64,000 nt of DNA from Corynebacterium uberis (GCF_020616335.1 NZ_CP085051.1:1550001-1614000), one strand, 5' to 3'; positions 1-12,270 are shown, counted from the first letter of the stretch. Numbers and translations are program-made. The notes: generated by a model from the sequence alone, not told the origin.

Positions 1-156
1 CGCTGTGACCGTCAGTTCGCGTGTCCGACCCCCCTGCTTTCCCTGCACCACCGTGCCGGGGGCAAAACGCTGCTCGGGAACATCCGTGCGCGGCTCCACA
101 ACAACCTCGCCGCGAATCCCATGCGCCTTGACCACTCGCCCAATCATCAACTCCAT
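1..156 (-). CDS. rimM: Ribosome maturation factor RimM, N-terminal part (runs off the left edge)
   Basis: RimM assists maturation of the 30S subunit, binding S19 and acting on the 3' domain of 16S rRNA. Only the first 52 codons are in the window. They read [20 protein letters not shown], the start of the RimM beta-barrel domain (IGxVxxxHGIxGEV). The ATG at 156–154 is chosen; a second in-frame ATG three codons later is possible. The gene is divergent from deoD, with a 77-bp gap. rimM close to rpsP is the usual actinobacterial arrangement, and here rpsP lies about 2.2 kb away with deoD, a cupin gene and a dehydrogenase gene between them. Confidence 0.85.
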   Translation of the reverse strand, partial: MELMIGRVVKAHGIRGEVVVEPRTDVPEQRFAPGTVVQGKQGGRTRELTVTA

Positions 157-233
157 GCAGCACAACTTAGCAGGCCAATTGGGAAGACTATTGTGGGGCA
201 GGCAAGCACCTGCGCGATTCGAACGGAGAAACC

Positions 234-944
234 ATGCCAGCTACTCCCCACATCAATCCCCAAGGCGCCCCCATCGCCCCCACCGTGCTCCTGCCAGGAG
301 ACCCACTGCGCGCCAAATTTGTTGCGGAGAACTTTCTAGAGGACGTGGTCCAGTTCAATTCAGTGCGCAACATGCTGGGGTTTACCGGCACCTATCGGGG
401 AACTCCCGTATCGGTCATGGGATCCGGCATGGGCATCCCCTCCATTAGTTTGTATGCCCACGAACTCATCGACGTCTTTGGGGCCACCACGCTGGTGCGC
501 ATCGGATCCTGCGGCGCCCTGCGCGCAGACATTTCGCTTCTCGACGTCGTTGTCGCCCAAGGTGCCTGCACCGACTCCCGGTTCATCGAGCAATACAATC
601 TGCCCGGAACGTTTGCCCCTCTGGGTTCTTGGGACCTCCTCCAACGCGTCGCCGCCACCGCGGCAGCATCCGGTACCCCCGTGCGCGTGGGAAACATTGT
701 CTCCTCAGACGTGTTCTACAACGATGACCCCACCGTCAACGAGCGCTGGGCGAATATGGGCGTACTCGCCGTAGAGATGGAATCCGCAGGACTCTACGCC
801 GTCGCCGCCCGGGCCGGAGTGCAGGCGCTAGGGATGTTTAGCGTCTCCGACAACATCGTCACCGGGCAGTCATGTCCCCCCGAGGAACGCGAAACCGGGC
901 TGAGCACCATGATTCGCCTGGCCCTCGATACCACCTGTTCCTAG
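234..944 (+). CDS. deoD: Purine-nucleoside phosphorylase, DeoD type
   Basis: This cytoplasmic enzyme of the hexameric PNP family splits purine (deoxy)ribonucleosides with phosphate to free base and (deoxy)ribose-1-phosphate, in purine salvage. The 236-aa length is typical. Visible family signatures are LPGDPLRAK near residue 20 (phosphate site), GSGMGIPS near 63, EMESAGLY near 183 (ribose and base contacts) and SVSDN near 206, which holds the catalytic Asp. A GGAG ribosome-binding site sits 6 nt before the ATG. The cupin gene follows 38 bp downstream on the same strand and may be co-transcribed. Confidence 0.93.
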   Translation: MPATPHINPQGAPIAPTVLLPGDPLRAKFVAENFLEDVVQFNSVRNMLGFTGTYRGTPVSVMGSGMGIPSISLYAHELIDVFGATTLVRIGSCGALRADISLLDVVVAQGACTDSRFIEQYNLPGTFAPLGSWDLLQRVAATAAASGTPVRVGNIVSSDVFYNDDPTVNERWANMGVLAVEMESAGLYAVAARAGVQALGMFSVSDNIVTGQSCPPEERETGLSTMIRLALDTTCS

Positions 945-982
945 ACCAACCCACAACACCAACCCACAAGGAAGGATCCCCC

Positions 983-1366
983 ATGGATATTCACCAGCCA
1001 GAAGCATTCGGCGCCGCACAACACCAGGCCACCCCCGGAATGACCATCACTGATGTCCTTGCCGACGCCCCCGCGATCAAGGAAGGCAGCCGCCCCGCGG
1101 TTACCCGCTTGATGCAGGGCGCGCGGGCGAATATCATCGCCTTCCACTTTGCTACCGGCCAAGAACTACCCGATCACCAGGCCGCCCACCCCGTGACCAT
1201 TCAAGGACTTAGCGGCACGCTCACGCTGAACTGCGCCGGGCAGGACGTAGTCCTTGAGCCCGGGCGCGTCGTCCACCTGGCAGACCACGTGGTCCATGCG
1301 GTGACCTGCCAGGAGGGGCCAGCAGTGCTCCTGCTGACCATGCTCACCGGGCAGGACGCCTCCTAG
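983..1366 (+). CDS. Small single-domain cupin protein
   Basis: A 127-aa protein with a single cupin barrel, following deoD. The N-terminal cupin motif is partly recognisable (an HPVT...GTLTL segment around residues 70–83), followed by GRVVHLADHVVHAV around 93–106, which would be the second conserved motif. Metal-binding histidines are plausible. The substrate cannot be read from the sequence. The start is set by a good AAGGAAGGA site 6–8 nt before the ATG at 983; the open frame reaches further upstream into deoD, but that part has no support. It converges on the dehydrogenase gene with only 8 bp between them. Confidence 0.75.
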   Translation: MDIHQPEAFGAAQHQATPGMTITDVLADAPAIKEGSRPAVTRLMQGARANIIAFHFATGQELPDHQAAHPVTIQGLSGTLTLNCAGQDVVLEPGRVVHLADHVVHAVTCQEGPAVLLLTMLTGQDAS

Positions 1367-1374
1367 TCCTTCTC

Positions 1375-2268
1375 CTAGTCCTTGAGCAGCTGGCCGTTTT
1401 CGTCATAGCGGTAGAAGCCCTCGCCGGACTCTGCGCCCGTGCGGCCCTTGGCCAGGTACTCCTCCTCGATGAGGGTGGCAAAGGAGCGCAGCTCCTCATC
1501 ATTGGTCTCCTCAGCATTCTTGTGCGCAATGGCCGCCACGGTACGCAGCCCAATGGAGTCCAGAATGCGGAAGGGGCCGGCGGGCGCGCCGGTGGAGTTC
1601 TCCCAGTCTGCATCGATGTCTTCCGGGGACGCCACGCCGCGGACCACAAGGCGCTGCCCGGCCTCAAGGAACGGCACGAGCAGGGAGTTGAGCACGTAGC
1701 CCGGCTGCTCCTTATTGAGCGCCACGGGGATCATGCCCATCTCTGAGGCATAGTCCAGCACCGTCTGGAAGGCCTCGTCGGACGTCTTGGGCGTGCGCAT
1801 GACCTCCGCCGTGCGGTAGCGCCAAATGTGATTGGCAAAGTGAAGGGCCAGGAACTTGTCCACCCGACCGGAGTCTTCCGCGAAGTCACTGGGCAGCAGC
1901 GTGGAGGTGTTGGTGGCAAAGATCGTATGCTCCGGGGCTGCCTTGCCTACCTTGGCCCAAATCTCCTTCTTAAGGTCCAGCCGCTCTGGCACGGCCTCGA
2001 TGACCAGATCCGCCTGGGAGACTGCCTGCTCCAGATCCGACGACTGGGTGAGGCGGTCCCGCGCGGCGGCGACGGTGTCCTGCGTAGCATCCTCCAGGTC
2101 GCGGATGTAGGCCTCCCCGAGCTTGTCAAAGCGCTTCGTGGCAGCTGCTACGGCATCATCGTTGATGTCATAGGCCACGACCTGGAAACCGGCGTATGCC
2201 GACTGGAAGGCAATCTGTGCGCCCAGGACGCCCGAGCCGAGGACCGTCACATTGGTGATATCGGTCAT
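1375..2268 (-). CDS. 3-hydroxyacyl-CoA dehydrogenase, single-function type
   Basis: A 297-aa NAD-dependent 3-hydroxyacyl-CoA dehydrogenase family protein, which would oxidise 3-hydroxyacyl-CoA (for example 3-hydroxybutyryl-CoA) to the 3-keto form. The N-terminal Rossmann fold carries VLGSGVLGAQIA around residue 9, and VIEAVPERLDLKK lies near 94. The catalytic His is probably in LHFANHIW, followed by the conserved AEVM segment. The C-terminal helical dimer domain ends near the stop. The start is chosen at ATG 2268 because AAGGAGAGATCC lies just upstream. The usual GxGxxG third glycine is retained. No beta-oxidation genes lie next to it, so its substrate is uncertain. Confidence 0.85.
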   Translation of the reverse strand: MTDITNVTVLGSGVLGAQIAFQSAYAGFQVVAYDINDDAVAAATKRFDKLGEAYIRDLEDATQDTVAAARDRLTQSSDLEQAVSQADLVIEAVPERLDLKKEIWAKVGKAAPEHTIFATNTSTLLPSDFAEDSGRVDKFLALHFANHIWRYRTAEVMRTPKTSDEAFQTVLDYASEMGMIPVALNKEQPGYVLNSLLVPFLEAGQRLVVRGVASPEDIDADWENSTGAPAGPFRILDSIGLRTVAAIAHKNAEETNDEELRSFATLIEEEYLAKGRTGAESGEGFYRYDENGQLLKD

Positions 2269-2333
2269 GATGGATCTCTCCTTGAAGGTTGAGGGATTGG
2301 TGTACCTCACCCACCGTAGGGGCGGAAACGCAA

Positions 2334-2378
2334 AACCCGGCGGCCAGTGCCCCCATTTGGGGGCCCGGTCACCGGGTT
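2334..2378 (-). terminator. Rho-independent terminator after rpsP
   Basis: Nested inverted repeats. The outer arms are AACCCGG (2334–2340) and CCGGGTT (2372–2378); inside them is a GCCCCCATTTGGGGGC hairpin. On the minus strand the outer stem is followed by a short T-rich stretch. It sits between the rpsP stop and the dehydrogenase start. Confidence 0.7.
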
Positions 2379-2393
2379 GGGGCGGGTAAATGC

Positions 2394-2876
2394 CTAGGCG
2401 TCGGCGTCCTCAGAAGACTCGGCCTCGGCGGCCTCTGCCTCCTGCTTGGCAGCCAGCTCCGCGGCCTCCTTGGCCTCACGGGCCTCCTTGGCCTTGCGCT
2501 TCTTCTCCACCACGTCCTCGACGGAGGGGCCATTGTTGGCCTCAGACAGCGCGGCGTTGAACAGGTCGAGCTTGGAGGGCTTCTCCTCGGCCACCTTCAG
2601 GGTGCCTTCGGCGCCCTCGATGCCCTTGAACTTCTGCCAGTCACCGGTGACCTTGAGCAGGGCGAGAACCGGCTCGGTGGGCTGGGCGCCGACTCCGAGC
2701 CAGTACTGTGCGCGCTCAGAATCGATCTTGATGACGGACGGCTCCTGCTTGGGCTCGTAGGTGCCCAGGTTCTCAATCACCTTGCCATCGCGACGCGTGC
2801 GGGCATCCGCAACAACAACGCGGTAGTGGGGGGTGCGGATCTTGCCGAGCCGCTGCAGCTTAATCTTGACAGCCAT
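2394..2876 (-). CDS. rpsP: 30S ribosomal protein S16 with long C-terminal tail
   Basis: A structural protein of the small ribosomal subunit. Residues 1–85 match bS16 well: [19 protein letters not shown] at the start, [18 protein letters not shown], and a [13 protein letters not shown] segment. The usual family length is 80–90 aa, but this protein has 160. The extra 70 residues form a highly charged, Ala/Glu/Lys-rich tail ending in an acidic stretch; such tails are known in actinobacterial S16. The ATG has a CAGAAAGGTAG-type site upstream, and a short CTCAC/GTGAG hairpin lies in the leader (2914–2929). The gene appears to have its own transcript ending at the terminator downstream. Confidence 0.96.
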   Translation of the reverse strand: MAVKIKLQRLGKIRTPHYRVVVADARTRRDGKVIENLGTYEPKQEPSVIKIDSERAQYWLGVGAQPTEPVLALLKVTGDWQKFKGIEGAEGTLKVAEEKPSKLDLFNAALSEANNGPSVEDVVEKKRKAKEAREAKEAAELAAKQEAEAAEAESSEDADA

Positions 2877-2913
2877 GATGGCCTACCTTTCTGGTCACTG
2901 GGCAGTGCAGACA

Positions 2914-2929
2914 CTCACAAAAAAGTGAG
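2914..2929 (-). other. Small hairpin in the rpsP leader
   Basis: CTCAC (2914–2918) and GTGAG (2925–2929) flank a six-base loop that reads TTTTTT on the rpsP strand. It lies about 37 bp upstream of the rpsP start codon. Its role is unknown; it could be a weak leader structure. The remaining 150 bp up to ffh show no gene. Confidence 0.3.
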
Positions 2930-3078
2930 CCGGTTCAACCCAATTTGTTAACCCTGCGCGTGATCAGGCCGGTCGGACCGTAGTCGATGACGGCATAACG
3001 CAGGAACGTCGAACGTGCGCACGCCAATGCGCAACCACGCTAGCGTACGCCGAACACCGCCCCAACGGGAAATCGCCC

Positions 3079-4662
3079 CTACTTCTTCGGACCAAAGTCC
3101 AAGTTGTTGAGGTCAATATTTTCCATCCCCTTGGGCATAGGCATCGAGCCAAAGGGATTCGCCGGCATGCCCTTGCCCTCAAACTGGGAGGACAGCGCCT
3201 GTAGTTGTGCCATATCCGGCATGCCCGGCTGCTGGGAGGGCATCCGCTTGGGTGCCTTGCGCTTTCCCTTCTTCCCCTTGCGCCCCTTGGGCTTCTTCTT
3301 GGTGGCAGAGCGCTGGGAGCCCATCCCGAACTGACCCGCCATCTTGCCCATCATCTTCTTCGCCTCAAAGAAGCGCTCCACCAGCTGATTGACGTCAGAG
3401 ACAGCCACGCCAGAGCCGGCGGCGATGCGCTTGCGGCGCGAGGCGTTGAGGATCTTCGGGTTTTCCCGCTCGGCGGGGGTCATGCCACGAATGATGGCCT
3501 GGATGCGGTCCAGCTGCTTTTCATCGATCATGTCCGCCATCTGGTTCATCTGCTTGCCGCCAGGCAGCATCTTGAGCAGATTGCCGATGGGCCCCATGCG
3601 CCGAATCATGAGCATCTGGTCGAGGAAGTCTTCGAGCGTGAGCTCCCCGGTGCCGATCTTGCGGGCGGTATCTTCCGCCTTTTGCTGATCGAGAACGCCC
3701 TCGGCCTGCTCGATGAGGCTGAGCATGTCGCCCATCCCCAGAATCCGGCTGGCCATCCGCTCCGGGTGGAAGACATCAAAATCCTCAAGCTTTTCGCCCG
3801 TGGAGGCGAAGAGGATCGGCTTTCCGGTGACCTCACGGATAGACAGCGCCGCACCGCCGCGCGCATCGCCATCAAGCTTGGTCAGGACCACGCCGCTGAA
3901 GTCCACGCCGTCGCGGAAGGCCTCCGCGGTGGTCACGGCATCCTGGCCGATCATCGAATCGATGACAAAGAGCACTTCATCGGGGTTGACGGCATCGCGG
4001 ATGTTGCGCGCCTGAGTCATCAACTCCTGGTCGATGCCCAACCGGCCGGCGGTATCGACGATGACCACGTCGTGTTGGAGTCGACGCGCCTCCTCGATGC
4101 CGGCCTGCGCCACGGCCACCGGATCCCCGTGGGAGGTCCCCATCTCATGATCGGAGGAATCAATCGAGGTGCCCGGGTCCGGGGCGAAGGTAGGCACTCC
4201 GGCCCGCTCACCCACGATTTGCAGCTGCTGCACCGCACCAGGACGCTGCAGGTCACAGGCCACCAGCATCGGCGTATGCCCCTGCTTTTCCAGGTGGTGG
4301 GCCAGCTTGCCCGCCAGGGTGGTCTTACCGGCACCTTGCAGGCCGGCGAGCATGATCACCGTCGGAGGGTTCTTAGCTAAGTTCAGGCGCCGGGTCTGGC
4401 CGCCGAGGATGCCCGTGAGCTCCTCATTGACAATCTTGATGACCTGCTGGGCCGGGTTGAGCGCCGCGGACACCTCCGCGCCGTTAGCCCGCTCCTTGAC
4501 GCGCTTGATAAACCCGCGCACCACCGGCAATGAGACGTCCGCTTCAAGCAACGCGAGGCGGATCTCCCGGGCGGTCGCATTGATGTCCGCCTCGGTGAGC
4601 TTGCCTTTGCCACGGATGCCATTGAGGGCGCCAGATAGGCGATCGGACAGTGACTCAAACAC
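3079..4662 (-). CDS. ffh: Signal recognition particle protein Ffh (SRP54)
   Basis: A GTPase that binds 4.5S RNA and signal sequences and delivers ribosomes to FtsY at the membrane. The 527 residues show an N-domain (1–85), a G-domain with GLQGAGKTTLAGKLA near 106, DTAGR near 203 and TKLDGDARGG near 263, then a methionine-rich M-domain from about 325. The protein ends in a basic KKKPKGRKGKKGKRK stretch and a Met/Pro-rich tail that is longer than the E. coli form. The start is a GTG with AAGGGAGAA upstream. It lies 40 bp after glnD. Its partner receptor gene ftsY is 2.6 kb away in the same orientation. Confidence 0.96.
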   Translation of the reverse strand: MFESLSDRLSGALNGIRGKGKLTEADINATAREIRLALLEADVSLPVVRGFIKRVKERANGAEVSAALNPAQQVIKIVNEELTGILGGQTRRLNLAKNPPTVIMLAGLQGAGKTTLAGKLAHHLEKQGHTPMLVACDLQRPGAVQQLQIVGERAGVPTFAPDPGTSIDSSDHEMGTSHGDPVAVAQAGIEEARRLQHDVVIVDTAGRLGIDQELMTQARNIRDAVNPDEVLFVIDSMIGQDAVTTAEAFRDGVDFSGVVLTKLDGDARGGAALSIREVTGKPILFASTGEKLEDFDVFHPERMASRILGMGDMLSLIEQAEGVLDQQKAEDTARKIGTGELTLEDFLDQMLMIRRMGPIGNLLKMLPGGKQMNQMADMIDEKQLDRIQAIIRGMTPAERENPKILNASRRKRIAAGSGVAVSDVNQLVERFFEAKKMMGKMAGQFGMGSQRSATKKKPKGRKGKKGKRKAPKRMPSQQPGMPDMAQLQALSSQFEGKGMPANPFGSMPMPKGMENIDLNNLDFGPKK

Positions 4663-4702
4663 GTCAGGGTTCTCCCTTCAGGGGGGACATTTTCCAAAGA
4701 CT

Positions 4703-7235
<2,533 letters not shown>

Positions 7236-7244
7236 TTACAGCGC

Positions 7245-8696
7245 CTAGTGCTTCGTGCCCAACAACGCATCCACAAACCCCTCGACCTCGAAGGGAGCAA
7301 GGTCGTCTGCACCCTCGCCCAGGCCAACCAACTTGACGGGAACACCCAGCTCCTCCTGAACCTGGAAGACAATGCCTCCCTTGGCGGTGCCATCCAACTT
7401 GGTGAGCACCACGCCCGTGATATCCACCACATCGCGGAACGTCCGGGCCTGCATCAAACCGTTTTGGCCCACGGTGGCATCCAAGACGAGCAGCACCTCA
7501 TCCACCTTGGCCTTCTTCTCTACAACCCGCTTGACCTTGCCCAGCTGATCCATCAGCCCAACCGACGTGTGCAGCCGCCCTGCGGTATCCACCAGCACCA
7601 CATCGACCTGCTCCTCCACGCCGCGCGCGACGGCGTCGAAAGCCACCGAAGCCGGGTCCGCCCCCTCCTTGCCGCGCACCGTGTGTGCACCAACCCGACG
7701 CCCCCATGTTTCCAGCTGATCCGCCGCCGCGGCACGGAACGTATCCGCCGCGCCCAGCAGCACCGAGTGGCCCAGCGAAACCAGCACGCGGGCAAGCTTT
7801 CCCGTGGTGGTGGTCTTGCCCGTGCCGTTGACACCAACGACGAGGACAACAGCCGGCTTGCCCTCATACGGCATGGCCTTGATCGCCCGATCCATGTCCG
7901 GCTTGCACGCCTTGATCAAAGACTCACGCAGCATCGCACGCGCCTCCGCCTCACTGGAGACCCCGCGCTGCGCGATAGTGGTGCGCAGATCCTCTACCAC
8001 CGCCATGGTTGTGGCCGTACCCAAATCGGCCATGACGAGCGTATCTTCGATCTCCTCCCAGGCGTCCTCGTCCAAATCCCCCGCAGACAGGATGCCCAGC
8101 ACAGACTTGCCGATCATGTTCTGCGATCGGGCCAACCGCCCACGCAGCTTGCCAATACGCCCCGGCGCGGGAGCAATGTCATCAAGCTCCGGCTCGGGTT
8201 CTGGCGCTGGTTCTGGCGCTAGCTCCGGTGCTAGCTCTGGCTCCGGTTCTGGTTCTGCAACGGGCTGCGGCTCCGCAACGGGTTCCGGTTCTACAACTGG
8301 TTCCGGTTCCGGTGCTGTTACCGGTTCTGGCTCCGGCGCTACAGCTGGTTCTGGCTCCGCAACGGGCTCCGGTTCTGGCTCTACAACCGGCTCCGGCTCC
8401 GCTACTGGTTCCGGCTCCGGCTCCTGCTCCGACTGGGCAGCCTTAAGGTCCTGGTTGTCCAGGACAACCGGTTCCTTGACCGCCGGGGCGAAGTTGAATC
8501 CGCCCTTGGCCTGGTAGTTACCGGACTTTTCCTCCTGGGTGAGTTCTTTGGGGGCCTCCTGCTCCAGCGAATCGAAGCTGACCGACTTCTTCTCGCCGCG
8601 TTTGCGGCCCACCACGAGGAGGGCGATGAGCGCCACCACCACGAGGGCGAGCGCTATACCTACATAGATCCAGTACTCCGTAGTCATGGCGTCCAT
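7245..8696 (-). CDS. ftsY: SRP receptor FtsY with N-terminal membrane anchor
   Basis: The membrane-associated GTPase that receives Ffh–ribosome complexes. The 483-aa protein has an N-terminal membrane segment (about residues 9–30, [20 protein letters not shown]), then a Glu/Pro-rich acidic linker of PEPEP-type repeats (about 90–172). The NG domain follows, with [15 protein letters not shown] near 289, DTAGR near 373 and [10 protein letters not shown] near 433. Actinobacterial FtsY proteins often carry such an anchor and acidic linker. The start could be M1 (8696) or M4 (8687); neither has a strong Shine-Dalgarno. It lies 30 bp downstream of the stop of... no, upstream of glnK; the 1162-aa unknown gene precedes it by 30 bp. 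Confidence 0.95.
   Translation of the reverse strand: MDAMTTEYWIYVGIALALVVVALIALLVVGRKRGEKKSVSFDSLEQEAPKELTQEEKSGNYQAKGGFNFAPAVKEPVVLDNQDLKAAQSEQEPEPEPVAEPEPVVEPEPEPVAEPEPAVAPEPEPVTAPEPEPVVEPEPVAEPQPVAEPEPEPELAPELAPEPAPEPEPELDDIAPAPGRIGKLRGRLARSQNMIGKSVLGILSAGDLDEDAWEEIEDTLVMADLGTATTMAVVEDLRTTIAQRGVSSEAEARAMLRESLIKACKPDMDRAIKAMPYEGKPAVVLVVGVNGTGKTTTTGKLARVLVSLGHSVLLGAADTFRAAAADQLETWGRRVGAHTVRGKEGADPASVAFDAVARGVEEQVDVVLVDTAGRLHTSVGLMDQLGKVKRVVEKKAKVDEVLLVLDATVGQNGLMQARTFRDVVDITGVVLTKLDGTAKGGIVFQVQEELGVPVKLVGLGEGADDLAPFEVEGFVDALLGTKH
8185..8430 (-). repeat. Degenerate Pro-Glu codon repeats inside ftsY
   Basis: About 245 bp of short imperfect repeats encoding PEPEP, PEPV and APEPE units in the acidic linker of FtsY. 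On the plus strand they appear as recurrent ggttccggttctg and ggctccgg blocks. Such tracts can change length by slippage without breaking frame when whole repeats are lost or gained. Confidence 0.75.
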
Positions 8697-8726
8697 CGTG
8701 CCACGAAGGGTGCGGGGACGCGCCGA

Positions 8727-11700
8727 CTAGTTCCGGTTCTTCAGCGCCGCGGATGCCGCCAACACCATCGCGTCGGCGGACAGGAGATCACCCGTAACCA
8801 GGTCAGGGACCAGATCCGCCAGTTGGGACCAGCCTGAGGCGGCCGCAGAAAGCGTCTTAGACTTCCCCATCAATCCGTGTGCGTGCATGCGCGCGGCGAG
8901 GGCAAAGACCAAAGAGACGACCGGGGCAAGGGCCCACGCGTTGGACTTATCTTCGGTGTTGACGCCGTCGATCTTGTCAAAGCGCACGCGAGCCGCAGAA
9001 TAGAGTGCCCGGTTGGTTGAGCGCAGGGCGCGCAGCAACGACACCGCCGGCTTGATCAGGCCCTCCGTGGTCAACAACTCGTTGAGCTGGGTGCGCATGC
9101 GGAAGGTCTCAAAGACGGCCATAAGCCGTTGGCCGTCCTCCATCATCGGTCCGGGAACGATGTCGGTGCTGGCAAAGAACATGTCGATGAGCTGTTCCTG
9201 CTGCGCCGCATCCATGTGCGCGATGCGGACCGTGGAGCTGTCGATGCATGCAGAGTCGAGGGTCGAGTCCCGGCCCGTGAGGAGGGTATTAACCAGCGTC
9301 TTGCCGGCGATGTCCCCAACCTGGTCGAGAAGGTCGCGCGCCTTTGCGGTATCGGACTGGCCGCCGAGTACCCCGCTGAGCTGGCCCAACAGGATCATTG
9401 CGGTAATCCAGGGGCTATGGCGATCATCGTGGTGCTCATCCGCATCATCGAAGACGTGGTTGACCAGTCCGCTGGCGATCATGCGACCAGGCTGAAGATG
9501 CGCCGGCACCAGCGAGTCTGCCAGCCCGCGCAGCGCCGCGGTGGGGGCCGCCTGGAAGACTGCCCCGGCGACGTCGCGTTCGCGCTGTGTCGTGCCGCAG
9601 TGATCCCAGATGATCGGCAAAATGTCCCCACCCGTGGGCGGTTGTTCGCTGACTCCGGCCAGGAATGCGGACAGCTCCTTGAGCTCGTCTGGCTGATCGC
9701 GCAGGTAGCCCGGTTGGGTGGCAAGCAGCGCGCCGGCGCCGGGGCGGGTGGGGGCGCGCAGGATGGTGAAGGGATCCGCACTGTGCAGCTGGACGGTGAG
9801 GTCGCCGGCGTCGATAAGCTCTGGCGGAAGCGGAGTCCGCGGGGTGATGTGCGGCAGCACGCGAGCCCGGGCCCACGGGGCGGTCGCGGGCCACACCCAG
9901 GCGGCCAGGCTCCGGCCCTCCACCAGGTCCGGCAGGCACAGCGTTCCGTCCTCGATCAGCGCCTCCGTGGCGTGCGGGGTGGAGCTGATCAGCGCCAGCG
10001 TCACTGAGACGCGGTTGCCCGACTGCTCATCGGTCCATTCAAATTCGAGCCTGCCCTCGGGCATGACTGCGGCGGCTTGGGCGATGCTCGCCGCCGGTGC
10101 CGCATAGGTGAGCGCGTCCTCGGCGACCAGGTCAACGGTGCGCACCGGGGAGCCGTGCTGGTTGCGGATCGCCACCCGCGGACGCCCCAGCTGACCGGTG
10201 GCACGCACGCGGATCCGACCCGCCGGGTCCAGGTGGCGCGAACCCAAGAAGATGCGGCTAGTGCGCCACATCGGCGGGTAGGTAGTCAGCGGAAGCTCAA
10301 AGGACAATGCCGGGGGGACGAACCGGAGCGGAAGGGAATCGCCCTCCTGAGTTTCCACAACAAAATCCGTGCCGGCCTGGTCCGGGGTGACAACGATGCT
10401 GCGGGGGCTGACACTAAATTCCTTCGGGCCATGGCCCACCTCCAGGCGTGCTGGGGACAGGCCCCCTCCCGCCGGGATGCGCACGCTGTGGGAACCGCCG
10501 TCGATGGAGGTGTGCGCCACCATCGATTCCACGATGGCGTAGCGGTGCCGGAAGGACTCATTGCGCGGGCCGCGCAACCGGATGAGGTATTCGCCGACCC
10601 AGGGGGCGTCATAGGCCTCCGGATCGAAAACCTGAAACGCCCCACCACCGGCCGGAACCTCCAGCGGCTCGGGATCGGCGATCTCCTCGGTGGCCTCGCC
10701 CACCCCGGCGTAGGCGGAAATGGTCAGCTGCCAGATCTCGTCGCGCCCCGACAGCGTCGGCGGGAAATCCGCCACCAAGCTGGTGGCAAACACCGGCAGG
10801 TGGGCGGCCGTGCGCACATGCGCGATGGGTTGGCTGGGGTGGACAAAACGCACCCGCTGCCGCGGATCCACGCTGCGCAGCCGCATCATCGCCGACGGCG
10901 CCTGGCCCGGGCGCACCGCCTGCAGGGAGGCCGCCTCCGAGGCATCGATGAGCGCGCAGACCCAGCCCTGCCAGCCCTGCACTATCGACGTCTCCGCCAC
11001 CGGGATCGCCGCCCCCGTCACCGCATCACGCAGCGACGTGTCCTCCGGGGTGAGCACATACAGGCGAGAGTGATGCAGCGAGGCCTTGTCCGAGAGGTTT
11101 TGCCCGTTAGCCGCGAAGATGAGCAGCGGATCCTCCGAATCCACCACCGGCACCACCCAGTTGATCCCATTGGTGGTATCCGTGACCGTAACCTCCGTCA
11201 CCGGCTGCTCGACCGCCACGTCAAGCGCCTCCGCATACGTCGGCTCGCCCCACGGCCGATTCGTGCGGAACTCACGGGTGGTGCCAGCCATATTCACCCG
11301 CCACGACACCTCAGCATCCTGCGGATCACCCCCGAAGGCCGCCGCAACGCGCTGCTCAGGCAGCCGCACACACACGCGGTTGCGCTGCGCATCCAAAACC
11401 AGGCGGGGGCGCAGCTCCCGGTGGGCCACCCCCACCGACGTGCCCCGCTCCGGGGTGCCAATGGGCCGTTCACGCAGCTCCGCTACCACGGCGTCAGCCA
11501 CCAGGCGGGGCAACGGCGCAAGCCCGAAGCGGTCCCGATCCACCCAGGAAGAGGGGTGCTCCCGCGAGAACTCCCGCAGCGCCACAATCCCGGTCACCAG
11601 ATCGGTCAGCCGGCCCCCGCGTGCCGACGCCGCGGTCATGGCCAATCCATCCACCCCCGCCGCAAGGCTCGCCGCAATCTCGGCGACATCCGTTGCCGCC

Positions 11701-12215
11701 TCGACGCCACCCTGCTCCTCCAGCTGGTCACAATAGCCCAGCACACCGGCGACCTCAGCTCCAATAATCCCGGCGTGGTAGCCCAGCAGCTCCACCCCGC
11801 TCAAGCCCTCCGGCACCTCGAGGCCCGCCTGGGCGATCAGCGCATCACTGCGCGCGGAGACCTCAGCGACGAGGTCGTCGGTGGGGTTCAACCCCAAACC
11901 GGCGAGAAACTCCGCGAAAAAGTGCTCCGGGTCAATCAGCTGGGCCGCCCGCGCGATCAGCGTGGCAGAAGTCAGCGCCGGGGTCACGTCCAGCAGGGAA
12001 GACAATTGCGCCCCCGCGGCCAACTGCCGGGACAAGAAAATGCCAAAAAGGCGCTCCAGCCGCTCCAGGAAATCCCGCCCAAAACCGGTGTCAGGAAACC
12101 ACGGGTGTCCCGCGAAGGCCTCGGCAAGCTCCAGCTCACTGTGGGAGGCCCACCCCAGGAGGGAGTCAGTCATATCAGCAAACGGCGTGGTCCGGGAATC
12201 GGAAGAATGGCCCAT
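8727..12215 (-). CDS. Large protein of unknown function between smc and ftsY
   Basis: I do not recognise this 1162-aa protein. Three regions can be told apart by composition. Residues 1–230 are helical and Ala/Leu-rich (FFAEFLAGLGLNP, a segment of repeated short helices). Residues about 235–860 are rich in beta-forming residues, with many VTVTDT, WQLTISAYAG and WVGEYLIRLRGPRN-like strands, suggesting several beta-sandwich domains. Residues about 870–1162 are again helical. There is no signal peptide, no transmembrane segment, no Walker motif and no obvious catalytic triad, so it is probably a cytosolic structural or binding protein. The start is the first Met; the ribosome-binding site is poor (AAGGGG 14 nt away). 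A TACATT box (12271–12276, minus strand) in an AT-rich gap could give it its own promoter. A role linked to smc or ftsY is possible from position only. Confidence 0.85.
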   Translation of the reverse strand: MGHSSDSRTTPFADMTDSLLGWASHSELELAEAFAGHPWFPDTGFGRDFLERLERLFGIFLSRQLAAGAQLSSLLDVTPALTSATLIARAAQLIDPEHFFAEFLAGLGLNPTDDLVAEVSARSDALIAQAGLEVPEGLSGVELLGYHAGIIGAEVAGVLGYCDQLEEQGGVEAATDVAEIAASLAAGVDGLAMTAASARGGRLTDLVTGIVALREFSREHPSSWVDRDRFGLAPLPRLVADAVVAELRERPIGTPERGTSVGVAHRELRPRLVLDAQRNRVCVRLPEQRVAAAFGGDPQDAEVSWRVNMAGTTREFRTNRPWGEPTYAEALDVAVEQPVTEVTVTDTTNGINWVVPVVDSEDPLLIFAANGQNLSDKASLHHSRLYVLTPEDTSLRDAVTGAAIPVAETSIVQGWQGWVCALIDASEAASLQAVRPGQAPSAMMRLRSVDPRQRVRFVHPSQPIAHVRTAAHLPVFATSLVADFPPTLSGRDEIWQLTISAYAGVGEATEEIADPEPLEVPAGGGAFQVFDPEAYDAPWVGEYLIRLRGPRNESFRHRYAIVESMVAHTSIDGGSHSVRIPAGGGLSPARLEVGHGPKEFSVSPRSIVVTPDQAGTDFVVETQEGDSLPLRFVPPALSFELPLTTYPPMWRTSRIFLGSRHLDPAGRIRVRATGQLGRPRVAIRNQHGSPVRTVDLVAEDALTYAAPAASIAQAAAVMPEGRLEFEWTDEQSGNRVSVTLALISSTPHATEALIEDGTLCLPDLVEGRSLAAWVWPATAPWARARVLPHITPRTPLPPELIDAGDLTVQLHSADPFTILRAPTRPGAGALLATQPGYLRDQPDELKELSAFLAGVSEQPPTGGDILPIIWDHCGTTQRERDVAGAVFQAAPTAALRGLADSLVPAHLQPGRMIASGLVNHVFDDADEHHDDRHSPWITAMILLGQLSGVLGGQSDTAKARDLLDQVGDIAGKTLVNTLLTGRDSTLDSACIDSSTVRIAHMDAAQQEQLIDMFFASTDIVPGPMMEDGQRLMAVFETFRMRTQLNELLTTEGLIKPAVSLLRALRSTNRALYSAARVRFDKIDGVNTEDKSNAWALAPVVSLVFALAARMHAHGLMGKSKTLSAAASGWSQLADLVPDLVTGDLLSADAMVLAASAALKNRN

Positions 12216-12270
12216 CAGAGTGTTCTTAACCCCTTGATACAGTCGTGAAGAAATACGCGGTGAATAAAGA

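Noticed and set aside
10077..12248. A 723-codon plus-strand open frame opposite the 1162-aa unknown gene.
   Set aside because: Arg/Gly-rich shadow with no domain; the minus-strand frame is longer and has sensible composition.
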